From contig JABHOU010000298.1 in the NCBI GenBank assembly GCA_018695085.1, forward strand, positions 1 through 5,416: 5,416 nucleotides of DNA, given 5' to 3'. The position numbers and the translations under genes are program-made. This stretch comes from Opitutia bacterium. GTDB lineage: Bacteria > Verrucomicrobiota > Verrucomicrobiia > Opitutales > Seribacteraceae. The notes under the pieces were generated by a model, which searched no databases, was not told the origin of the DNA, and saw nothing but the letters and a program-made list of their open reading frames with translations. Of the stretch, positions 1-5,416 are shown piece after piece (within the stretch, counting starts at the first letter, position 1; each line of letters begins with the position of its first letter).

Positions 1-1106
1 GGCAGGACCTGAGTGCCGCCGGTCGGGCCCGCAAAGCCGGTGACGCTCAGACCGTAATCGGCCCCGAAGCGTTCGCAGGCTCCCGTGGCCATGGCGATGG
101 CCACTTCCTCGCTTACGGCCCCGTGTTGGCCGAGCATGCTTTCGGGCACGTCGACCATCTGGACCTTGGCGTCGTTGTGGTAGCAGACGGCGCCTCCGTG
201 GAAGACCTTTGAAATGCCGTCGATCTCGGTAAAGGAAGAGGAAAGCAAGCCACCGGTGCAGGACTCGGCTACGGCAAGAGTCTTGCCTAAAGTGCGCAAT
301 TCGCGAAAGATTACCTCGGCGATGGTGCGGTCTCCGAAGCATACGAAATCTTCGCCAATGGCTTCGCAGCAGGCCTCCCCGATTTGTGCGAGTTGTTCTT
401 GGGAAAGTACTTCTCCGTCGAGAGAGCTGAGCCGCAGGTCCACCATCCCGGCATGGGCGCAGTAGCCAACGATGAGACCTTCCCTGCCTTCCAGCAGGTG
501 ACCCACCTTTTCGGCGAGGTCGGATTCGCCTATGCCGGCGGTGCGAAGCTGCAAATAGCAATCGATTTCGGGAAAAATTCCGGCTTCTTGCAGGCGTGGA
601 ACGACTTGCTCCTCGAACATGGGGTGCATCTCGCGGGCGGGACCGGGCAACATGACGAGGATTTTTCCGTCCTTCTTGATAAATAGACCCGGAGCCGTGC
701 CATAGGGGTTGGCGAGAATCTCGGCGCTTTCGGGACGGTAGCATTGGCGGAGGTTGATCTCCGGCATGGTTCGGCCGAGGAGCGAAAAGCGTTCCTTGAT
801 GTGTTGCTCGACGGATTCGTCGAAAATTAATTCCTCTTCCAGAAATTTGGCGATGGTTTCGCGGGTGAGGTCGTCGGAGGTGGGACCGAGGCCGCCCGTG
901 GTGATCACTACGTCGGCCCGTTCCCAGCTTTCTGCGAAAAAGAGCCGAATTTCATCGGGGTCGTCCTTGATGACCAAGTTGGCGGCGGCTTCCAAGCCGT
1001 GGTGGGCCAATTGATTGCCCAAATAGGTAAGGTGGGCGTTTTCACGGATGCCGAGCAATAACTCGTCACCCAAAGTGATTGTCTCGACGCGAGGGGTCGA
1101 ACTCAT
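1..1106 (-). CDS. cinA: CinA family protein (NMN deamidase / competence-damage inducible protein), 3' end cut by window
   Basis: 368 residues are visible. The ATG at 1106-1104 is preceded in frame by TAG four codons upstream, so it is the natural start; only a weak ribosome binding site is seen. Seen: an N-terminal MoCF/MogA-like domain (about residues 7-170) with GDELLLG at 13-19 and TTGGLGPTSDD at 69-79; a middle KH-like segment containing RTAGIGES at 188-195; and a C-terminal CinA deamidase domain from about 262 with AESCTGG at 280-286 (predicted nucleophile Ser282), NDAK (Lys314) and a VTGFAGP segment near the cut. Known of the family: the C-terminal domain hydrolyses nicotinamide mononucleotide to nicotinate mononucleotide in cytoplasmic NAD recycling, and the N-terminal domain (COG1058) has ADP-ribose pyrophosphatase activity in studied members. 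The name comes from competence operons, which does not imply competence here. Full-length members are about 410-425 residues, so about 45-55 residues lie outside the window. It is divergent from uvrC. Nothing suggests a pseudogene. Confidence 0.96.
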   Translation of the reverse strand, partial: MSSTPRVETITLGDELLLGIRENAHLTYLGNQLAHHGLEAAANLVIKDDPDEIRLFFAESWERADVVITTGGLGPTSDDLTRETIAKFLEEELIFDESVEQHIKERFSLLGRTMPEINLRQCYRPESAEILANPYGTAPGLFIKKDGKILVMLPGPAREMHPMFEEQVVPRLQEAGIFPEIDCYLQLRTAGIGESDLAEKVGHLLEGREGLIVGYCAHAGMVDLRLSSLDGEVLSQEQLAQIGEACCEAIGEDFVCFGDRTIAEVIFRELRTLGKTLAVAESCTGGLLSSSFTEIDGISKVFHGGAVCYHNDAKVQMVDVPESMLGQHGAVSEEVAIAMATGACERFGADYGLSVTGFAGPTGGTQVL

Positions 1107-1185
1107 GAATGTTGCCTAGGTTTAAAGTCCAGTTTGTTTTTGCGGAAATCGTAGCCATTGCTACAGTAGTTCAATTCTTTTGCCA
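1107..1185. promoter_or_regulatory. Divergent cinA/uvrC intergenic region, presumed to hold both promoters
   Basis: These 79 bases separate two divergent starts, so promoters for both genes should lie here. By eye the matches are weak. Towards uvrC, TTGCGG (1140-1145) and TACAGT (1162-1167) are 16 bases apart. Towards cinA, TTGAAC (1174-1169) and TACGAT (1153-1148) are 15 bases apart. Both pairs are poor sigma-70 matches and neither should be taken as mapped. No purine-rich Shine-Dalgarno stands in front of the uvrC start. I see no SOS (LexA-type) box matching the E. coli consensus; LexA boxes in other phyla differ, so that absence says little. Confidence 0.4.
1151..1164. repeat. Small perfect inverted repeat between cinA and uvrC
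   Basis: GTAGC (1151-1155) and GCTAC (1160-1164) are perfect reverse complements around the four-base loop CATT. The repeat is centred about 28 bases before the uvrC ATG and overlaps the weak promoter matches of both genes. It could be an operator half-site pair or a small hairpin in a leader transcript. A five-base stem can arise by chance, so a function is only a possibility. No U-tract follows on either strand, so it is not an intrinsic terminator. Confidence 0.35.
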
Positions 1186-2670
1186 ATGCAAAATCCACTC
1201 GTACATTTGCGTAGAAAAGCGCGTTCGTTGCCACAAGGGCCCGGTGTGTACCTGATGAGGGACCGTCTCGGTAAGGTCATATACGCGGGCAAGGCGAAAA
1301 ACCTGCGGCGTCGCGTGACTACTTATTTTCAGAAGTCCCGCAAGTACGTGCGCTCTCAGCCGAAGATCGCGGCGATGGTGGAAATGGCCAGAGACGTCGA
1401 GATCCTCGAGACCAAGAGCGAGGCGGAAGCCCTTTTGCTGGAGGGGAAACTGATCAAGGAGTACCGACCTAAGTACAACACGGATTTTGTCGATGATAAG
1501 CAGTTTCTCTTGGTTTACGTTGATTTGCAGAACGAGTTGCCTAGATTTCGTTTGACCCGTAATAGAAAGAACGACGGCGCCCGCTACTACGGGCCCTTCC
1601 CACGCGCCGGCATGCTACGTGAAACCCTTTCCGAAATGCGAAAACGTTTTGGGATTCTTCTTTCGGACGGTCGCCCCGTGCGCCTCCCCGACGGTCGTTT
1701 CAAGCTCTATGACGATGCCCGAGCGGAAATCTTTGCGGGTAAAAACGAGACCACTCCCGAGAAGTACGCCGAACGCGTGCGGGAAGCGTGTTCGTTTCTC
1801 GAGGGGAAAGCCCATATCTGGCTTGCCGAGTTGCGCGAGGAAATGAAGAAAAAGGCGGAAAGCCTTGATTTCGAAAGAGCTGCGAAACTTCGAGATCTTG
1901 CTGATTCCCTGCAAAAGACTATTTCGAAAACTAGGCGATTCAGTAACGAGAGACCGAGGATGCCGGGCAACGAGAAATCCGATTTGCTTGCTCTTCGCAA
2001 GGCCCTTGGTTTGCGAAAGAAACCCAATTGCATCGAGTGTTTCGATATTTCGCACGTTTCGGGAACTTTCGTGGTGGCCTCGATGGTTCGCTTCGTGGAT
2101 GGAAAAGCAGATCGCCGAAGTTATCGTAGATTCAAGATTCGGGGGTTCGAGGGCAATGACGATTTTTTGGCTATGGAAGAGGTGGTCGGGAGGCGTTACG
2201 GCAGGTTGCTCGACGAGGGTTTGGATTTTCCCGATCTCGTGGTGGTCGACGGCGGTCTTGGACAGGTCGGTTCGGCTCTCAAGGCTTTTCTCTCGATTGA
2301 AGCGGAACCTCCCTTGGTCATTGGATTGGCCAAGAAGGAGGAGACCATCGTGTTTCCCGACGAGCGGGGCGAACTGAAGCTGGATCGTCGCGATCCCGCC
2401 CTGCGTTTGTTACAGCGCATTCGGGACGAGGCTCATCGCTTCGCCAATCGTTTCAACGCGGAGTTGCGCAGTCGCCGGATACGTGAATCCACCTTGGACG
2501 ATTTTCCAGGTGTCGGACCCTCTCGGAGGACTCTCCTGTTCAACCATTTTGGCACCATCGAAAAACTCCGAAAAGCGAGTTCGGAAGACCTGAGAGCAGT
2601 GGATGGAATCGGCCCGAAACTCGCGACCGAGCTTGCCCTTTTTCTCAAAGAAGGAAAAGTGAAGAAGTGA
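1186..2670 (+). CDS. uvrC: Short UvrC-type excinuclease subunit C lacking the Cys cluster
   Basis: 494 residues from ATG 1186; TTG 1180 is an in-frame alternative adding two residues. UvrC makes the 3' and 5' incisions in nucleotide excision repair after UvrB is loaded on damaged DNA. Seen, in order: a GIY-YIG nuclease domain (about 14-100) with GVY (Tyr22), YAGK (Tyr33, Lys36), Arg43, Tyr47, Glu86 and Asn98; a UVR motif (about 213-247) expected to contact UvrB; an RNase H-like nuclease domain with ECFDISH (Asp287), VVDGGLGQ (Asp355) and RDEAH (His417), the known catalytic positions; and a tandem helix-hairpin-helix region (about 435-491). Odd: typical UvrC is about 560-610 residues. Here only some 40 residues separate the UVR motif from Asp287, against roughly 150 in E. 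coli, and the CX(n)C iron-sulfur motif before the UVR motif is missing; only Cys202, Cys282 and Cys285 exist. It is far longer than Cho, which lacks the second nuclease domain. Its stop overlaps the next start by one base. Confidence 0.93.
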   Translation: MQNPLVHLRRKARSLPQGPGVYLMRDRLGKVIYAGKAKNLRRRVTTYFQKSRKYVRSQPKIAAMVEMARDVEILETKSEAEALLLEGKLIKEYRPKYNTDFVDDKQFLLVYVDLQNELPRFRLTRNRKNDGARYYGPFPRAGMLRETLSEMRKRFGILLSDGRPVRLPDGRFKLYDDARAEIFAGKNETTPEKYAERVREACSFLEGKAHIWLAELREEMKKKAESLDFERAAKLRDLADSLQKTISKTRRFSNERPRMPGNEKSDLLALRKALGLRKKPNCIECFDISHVSGTFVVASMVRFVDGKADRRSYRRFKIRGFEGNDDFLAMEEVVGRRYGRLLDEGLDFPDLVVVDGGLGQVGSALKAFLSIEAEPPLVIGLAKKEETIVFPDERGELKLDRRDPALRLLQRIRDEAHRFANRFNAELRSRRIRESTLDDFPGVGPSRRTLLFNHFGTIEKLRKASSEDLRAVDGIGPKLATELALFLKEGKVKK

Positions 2671-3491
2671 TGCGATTGCTGTGGCATGCAGGCCTAGTTT
2701 ACTTGTGTTTTCAAGTGATTTTTTCCGGTTTTGCGGATGACAAGATCTTTCCCGAGGCGATGCGTACTTGGAAAGACGTCGATGGGCGCGAGATTCAGGC
2801 TGTGTTCAAGGGACTGGACGGTGACAGGGTGAAACTGGAGAAGGACGGGCAGGTCTATATCTTCCCTCTTTCCAGACTCAGTGCAGCTGATCAGTCCTAC
2901 GCTCGTAATTTGGAGCCCCCACCTTCCAAACCCTTGCCCATCGCCCCCGATGCGAGCAAACCGCCCCCACTTAGCGATATTGAATTGCGGGTTGCTCCGG
3001 ACGTGAACGTTGCCCTCGTCGAGCAACATGTCGTCTTTTGGGTAAACGAGGCGCGTAAAGCAAGGAATCTCAACCCTTTAGATAGCAATGACCGGATTGC
3101 CCTGGTGGCACGCTCTCACAGTATGGACATGGCCGTCCGCGGTTTTTTCGCCCATGTAAATCCTGATGGAGAGGATGCCGCGGCACGGGCAAGCAAGGTT
3201 GGCTTTACGGGCCTTTCGGGAGGCGCCGATGGACAGCCTCGCCTCGTTTTGGCGGAGAATGTCGGTAAGGTCGGGCGTTATGCTTCCATTCAAGTCGTGA
3301 GGCGTGATGGGAAAGTGATTCGCAGGCGCATTCGCTGGCAAACCGAGGCAAAAATGGCGGAGCAACTTGTGCTCATCTGGATGGCTACTCCGGCCTTCCG
3401 GGCAAATATCCTCGATTCCTCCAAGGCATACCTTGGCGTGGGCATTCACGTTCACCGCGAGCACGTGTTCGCGACCCAGAATTTTTTCTGA
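2670..3491 (+). CDS. Exported SHD1-like + CAP/SCP-domain protein
   Basis: 273 residues from ATG 2670, whose first base is the last base of the uvrC TGA stop. GTG 2667 is an alternative, but the ATG sits directly at the signal sequence. A purine-rich AAGGAA (2651-2656) lies rather far upstream. Seen: a signal peptide (about 1-22, probable cut after SGFA); an SHD1-like module (about 32-81) running from RTWKDVDGREI to FPLSRLSAADQSY; a Pro-rich linker (82-103); and a CAP domain (about 115-273) with HSMDM (His150), FFAH (His162), AEN (Glu196), AEQLV (Glu231), RANIL (244-248) and a closing GVGIHV...TQNF. The family (Pfam CAP, PF00188) comprises extracytoplasmic proteins of varied roles; bacterial members are mostly uncharacterised. 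Odd: the usual GHR before ANIL reads AFR, so one pocket histidine is Phe243, and a basic stretch (about 199-226) separates AEN from the next helix. It should act in the periplasm or outside the cell. Substrate unknown. Confidence 0.85.
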   Translation: MRLLWHAGLVYLCFQVIFSGFADDKIFPEAMRTWKDVDGREIQAVFKGLDGDRVKLEKDGQVYIFPLSRLSAADQSYARNLEPPPSKPLPIAPDASKPPPLSDIELRVAPDVNVALVEQHVVFWVNEARKARNLNPLDSNDRIALVARSHSMDMAVRGFFAHVNPDGEDAAARASKVGFTGLSGGADGQPRLVLAENVGKVGRYASIQVVRRDGKVIRRRIRWQTEAKMAEQLVLIWMATPAFRANILDSSKAYLGVGIHVHREHVFATQNFF

Positions 3492-3493
3492 GG
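3490..3493 (+). promoter_or_regulatory. Possible closely spaced ribosome binding site for the propeller gene
   Basis: GAGG lies across the TGA stop of the CAP gene and only two bases before the ATG at 3496. That spacing is shorter than the usual 5-9 bases, so translation of the propeller gene may depend on ribosomes finishing the CAP gene. The start choice rests mainly on the signal peptide that begins right at this ATG. Confidence 0.3.
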
Positions 3494-3495
3494 TT

Positions 3496-4740
3496 ATGCG
3501 TCTGGGATTTGCAGGATTGCTGCTGTTTTTTGCGACCAATCTTTGGGCGAATGATTGGTCGCGTTGGCGTGGGGCGCGAGGCGACGGAAACTGGAAGGCT
3601 CCGGCGCTTTCTGAGAATTGGCCTGAAGATGGGCTGAAGCGCATCTGGAAAAGAAATGTTTCTCCCGGTTTTTCGGGTGTCTCGGTTGCCGATGGACGGG
3701 TTTTTTTGATGGATCGTCCGGACAAGAAGAAGCATGGCGAGACCGAGCGCGTGCTTTGCTTGGACGCGAACTCCGGCGATATTCTTTGGAGCTTTTCCTA
3801 CAAGGCTGAATATGGCGACCTGGATTACGGTAAAGGTCCGCGTGCTTCCGTTACGGTTAGGTTCGGAAAAGCCTATAGCCTTGGAGCTGTTGGGCATGCC
3901 TTTTGTCTAGATGTGAAAACTGGCAAGGAGTTGTGGGGTAGGGACTTAGTGAAAGAAGAGAAGGCTCGGGTGCCGACTTGGGGCTTTTCCGCTGCTCCCG
4001 AGCCTTACGGTGAACGGATGCTCTATCACGTCGGCGCTCGCCCGATTGGTTCTGTGCTGGCTCTGGATGCGATTACAGGCAAAACTCGATGGCGAACCGG
4101 CAAGGAACCGGCCGGATACGGGCCTCCCGTCTCGATCACTCGAGGTGGTCGCAGGGAGTTGATTTGCTGGGGACCGAATTACATTGTGGGTCTCCCTGCG
4201 GGTGGGGGTGAAGAGCTCTGGAACATTCCCTATAAGATTACTTATGGAGTAGCCATCGCCACTCCCATTTACCGAGAAGGCATTGTTCTCGTGTGCGGCT
4301 ATTGGCACGGTTCCAAGGCCATTGAACTGGGTGAGGAACCCGGCGATGTGAAGATTCTCTGGGAAGAGGAAGAAGCCCTCTGCGGACTCATGTCTCAACC
4401 GTTGTACAGGGATGGGTTTTGTTACCTGTTGGACCGTCGTCACGGTCTCACTTGCTTTGAGCTGAAAACGGGCAAGATCCTCTGGCGAGACAACCATAAG
4501 CTGACGCCCAAGGATCGCAATCCTCAGGCCAGCCTAGTGTGGGTCGGGGAGACCAATCGAGCCCTCGGCCTAAACGCAAATGGTGAGCTCGTCCTTTGCG
4601 AACTGACACCCAAGGGTTACCGCGAGCTGGCTAGAGATCAAGTAACTGGTAAGACTTGGGCCCATCCCGCTTATTCCGGAAACCGCGTATTTGCCCGTAG
4701 TGATCGAGAAATCGTCTGTCTTGAATTGCCTCCTGAGTGA
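3496..4740 (+). CDS. Exported PQQ-like beta-propeller repeat protein
   Basis: 414 residues from ATG 3496, four bases after the CAP gene. The same frame is open further upstream, but that part overlaps the CAP gene and lacks a signal peptide, whereas a clear one (residues 1-18, probable cut after LWA) starts at this ATG. Seen: a mature start DWSRWRGARGDG (20-31), the opening common in Planctomycetota and Verrucomicrobiota propellers, then repeated strand-turn-strand units with hydrophobic-L(D)-TG-LW signatures at 85-98, 134-147, 186-199, 229-242 and 317-330, and a last partial unit near 405-412. This fits a PQQ_2 / PQQ-like quinoprotein fold of about six to eight blades. Nothing identifies a PQQ or metal site or an enzyme domain, so an electron-transfer or dehydrogenase role is not supported; a periplasmic binding or scaffold role is equally possible. 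The mature part holds nine cysteines, most of them on the repeat strands. It is likely co-transcribed with the CAP gene. Confidence 0.85.
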   Translation: MRLGFAGLLLFFATNLWANDWSRWRGARGDGNWKAPALSENWPEDGLKRIWKRNVSPGFSGVSVADGRVFLMDRPDKKKHGETERVLCLDANSGDILWSFSYKAEYGDLDYGKGPRASVTVRFGKAYSLGAVGHAFCLDVKTGKELWGRDLVKEEKARVPTWGFSAAPEPYGERMLYHVGARPIGSVLALDAITGKTRWRTGKEPAGYGPPVSITRGGRRELICWGPNYIVGLPAGGGEELWNIPYKITYGVAIATPIYREGIVLVCGYWHGSKAIELGEEPGDVKILWEEEEALCGLMSQPLYRDGFCYLLDRRHGLTCFELKTGKILWRDNHKLTPKDRNPQASLVWVGETNRALGLNANGELVLCELTPKGYRELARDQVTGKTWAHPAYSGNRVFARSDREIVCLELPPE

Positions 4741-4794
4741 GCTTTCCGCTTGCTTCGTGGTGTTTTCCTAAACAGTTTTGCCCTTTTTCTCTTT
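4741..4794. other. Short gap between propeller gene and tRNA
   Basis: These 54 bases are pyrimidine-rich and contain T runs (around 4776-4779 and 4784-4788). No stem strong enough for an intrinsic terminator is visible after the propeller stop, and no convincing -35/-10 pair is visible for the tRNA. The tRNA could therefore be read from its own weak promoter or by read-through from the upstream genes. Confidence 0.4.
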
Positions 4795-4870
4795 GGGGCC
4801 GTAGCTCAGCTGGAAGAGCGCGTCGTTCGCAATGACGAGGTCGGCAGTTCGAATCTGCTCGGCTCCACCA
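4795..4870 (+). tRNA. tRNA-Ala, anticodon CGC, with encoded CCA
   Basis: The 76 bases fold as a complete cloverleaf. The acceptor stem GGGGCCG (4795-4801) pairs with CGGCTCC (4860-4866) and contains the G3-U70 wobble pair, the main identity mark for alanyl-tRNA synthetase. The D stem is GCTC/GAGC (4804-4807 with 4816-4819). The anticodon stem CGTCG/TGACG (4821-4825 with 4833-4837) holds the loop TTCGCAA with anticodon CGC at 4828-4830. The T arm is GGCAG/CTGCT around TTCGAAT. A73 is followed by CCA at 4868-4870. Anticodon CGC reads the alanine codon GCG, so identity and anticodon agree. It is the only RNA gene in the window and lies on the same strand as both neighbours. Confidence 0.97.
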
Positions 4871-4900
4871 CCTTTTATTGATTTTACCACCATTACTTCT

Positions 4901-5416
4901 ATGAAACTTTACAAAACTAAGAGAGGTTCGGTTCTCCAATTCGAAGACAGTTTTCGTTTTCTAGCTGGTGAGGAGGATTGGGATACTCTGGTGAATCGAG
5001 ACGATCTCAGAGACCACCTCGGTCAGGCTATGAGCCAGAATGAACCGAGCGAGGAGGCGGCATTGTCGGCTGCTGAGGAAGTTCTTGCCCCAATCGGTTC
5101 CCAGGAAGTTTGGGCTGCCGGTGTGACTTATTTTTCAAGCCGCCTTGCCCGGATGGAGGAATCCCGAGATGCGGGTGGAGGAGATTTCTACAGTCGCGTC
5201 TACGAGGCGGATCGTCCGGAGTTGTTCATGAAGGCTACACCTGCTAGAGTCGTCGATCCTGGCGAACCTTTTAGGATCAGGGAGGATTCCGAGTGGGACG
5301 TGCCCGAGCCCGAACTGACCCTTTTTGCTTCGTCATCCGGGAGAATCGTAGGTTACACGGTCGGTAACGATGTGAGCTCTCGCAGTATCGAGGGGGAGAA
5401 TCCGCTATATCTACCA
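4901..5416 (+). CDS. Fumarylacetoacetate hydrolase family protein, N-terminal part (3' end cut by window)
   Basis: 172 residues are visible from ATG 4901, 30 bases after the tRNA; the frame stays open to the window edge. No Shine-Dalgarno is seen before the start. Seen: a small N-terminal region (about 1-65), then the start of the FAH catalytic fold with EVWAAGVTYFSSRLAR (69-84), RPELFMKATPARVV (105-118), VPEPEL (134-139) and GYTVGNDVSSRSIEGENP (151-168). Glu136, Glu138 and Asp157 match the spacing of the Mg2+ ligands in this family. Known: the family includes fumarylacetoacetases, 2-hydroxyhepta-2,4-diene-1,7-dioate isomerases, acylpyruvases and 2-keto-3-deoxy-sugar-acid dehydratases. The RPELFMKAT and SIEGENPLYLP style is nearest, from memory, to the 2-keto-3-deoxyarabinonate dehydratase (KdaD/XylX) branch, so breakdown of a sugar acid is a reasonable guess, but the substrate cannot be fixed from this half. 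It is a cytoplasmic enzyme. No partner gene is visible. Confidence 0.88.
   Translation, partial: MKLYKTKRGSVLQFEDSFRFLAGEEDWDTLVNRDDLRDHLGQAMSQNEPSEEAALSAAEEVLAPIGSQEVWAAGVTYFSSRLARMEESRDAGGGDFYSRVYEADRPELFMKATPARVVDPGEPFRIREDSEWDVPEPELTLFASSSGRIVGYTVGNDVSSRSIEGENPLYLP

Noticed and set aside
214..1014. Several plus-strand open frames inside the cinA region (214-465, 384-686, 754-1014)
   Set aside because: They lie opposite a well-supported CinA reading frame, show no family motif and overlap each other; they are shadows of the codon pattern on the other strand.
1865..2377. 170-residue open frame on the plus strand within uvrC in another frame
   Set aside because: The uvrC frame has continuous family motifs through this region, while this frame has none and is rich in Trp, Arg and Ser, as expected for an out-of-frame reading.
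1186..2670. Possibility that the short uvrC is a frameshifted or deleted pseudogene
   Set aside because: The frame is intact from start to stop, all domains are in one frame, and the known catalytic residues of both nuclease domains are present, so an internal in-frame reduction or natural short form is more likely.
3367..3495. N-terminal extension of the propeller gene starting at GTG 3367
   Set aside because: It would overlap the CAP gene by more than 120 bases and bury the signal peptide that begins at ATG 3496.
3078..3897. Long minus-strand open frames (215 and 170 residues) across the CAP and propeller genes
   Set aside because: Both overlap genes with clear signal peptides and domain motifs, and their translations are low-complexity, Arg/Ser/Pro-rich and without recognisable motifs. 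A GC-rich coding strand commonly leaves such open antisense frames.
4871..4900. Attachment site for a mobile element at the tRNA 3' end
   Set aside because: tRNA ends are common integration sites, but no integrase gene and no second copy of the tRNA 3' end are visible in the window; the next gene is an ordinary metabolic enzyme.
4631..4939. Open frame on the minus strand across the tRNA, encoding a peptide with WWSRADSNCRPRHCERRALP
   Set aside because: This is the familiar false protein produced by translating the antisense strand of a tRNA gene. The cloverleaf at 4795-4870 explains the sequence fully.

Overview
The window looks like chromosomal DNA from a bacterium of the Planctomycetota-Verrucomicrobiota-Chlamydiota group, most likely Verrucomicrobiota. 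Three things point there. One exported protein joins an SHD1-like N-terminal module to a CAP/SCP domain. The next gene encodes an exported PQQ-like beta-propeller that opens with a 'W..WRG..GDG' segment, as is common in those phyla. Shine-Dalgarno sequences are weak or missing in front of most genes. Base composition is moderately GC-rich and similar throughout. I see no insertion sequence, CRISPR array, phage gene or compositional island. The lineage call is an inference from domain style, not from a marker gene.

Layout: (1) 1-1106, minus strand, cinA, cut by the left edge of the window. (2) 1107-1185, a short divergent intergenic region with one small perfect inverted repeat. (3) 1186-4740, plus strand, three tightly packed genes: an unusually short uvrC (1 bp overlap with the next gene), an exported SHD1+CAP protein, and (4 bp further on) an exported PQQ-like beta-propeller protein. 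(4) 4795-4870, a tRNA-Ala with anticodon CGC and an encoded CCA end. (5) 4901-5416, plus strand, the N-terminal part of a fumarylacetoacetate hydrolase (FAH) family enzyme, cut by the right edge.

Functionally, cinA (pyridine nucleotide salvage) and uvrC (nucleotide excision repair) are housekeeping genes transcribed away from each other. The two exported proteins have no obvious link to DNA repair, but their spacing suggests they are co-transcribed and translationally coupled with uvrC. The FAH-family protein would act on a 2-keto acid or sugar-acid breakdown product and looks like a separate unit behind the tRNA.

I do not see a clear new multi-gene system. The most notable feature is the UvrC. 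It keeps the visible catalytic residues of both nuclease domains, but it lacks the four-cysteine iron-sulfur motif and roughly 100 residues between the UVR motif and the RNase H-like domain. The next most notable are the uvrC/exported-protein gene arrangement and a CAP domain with an altered pocket residue and a basic insertion.
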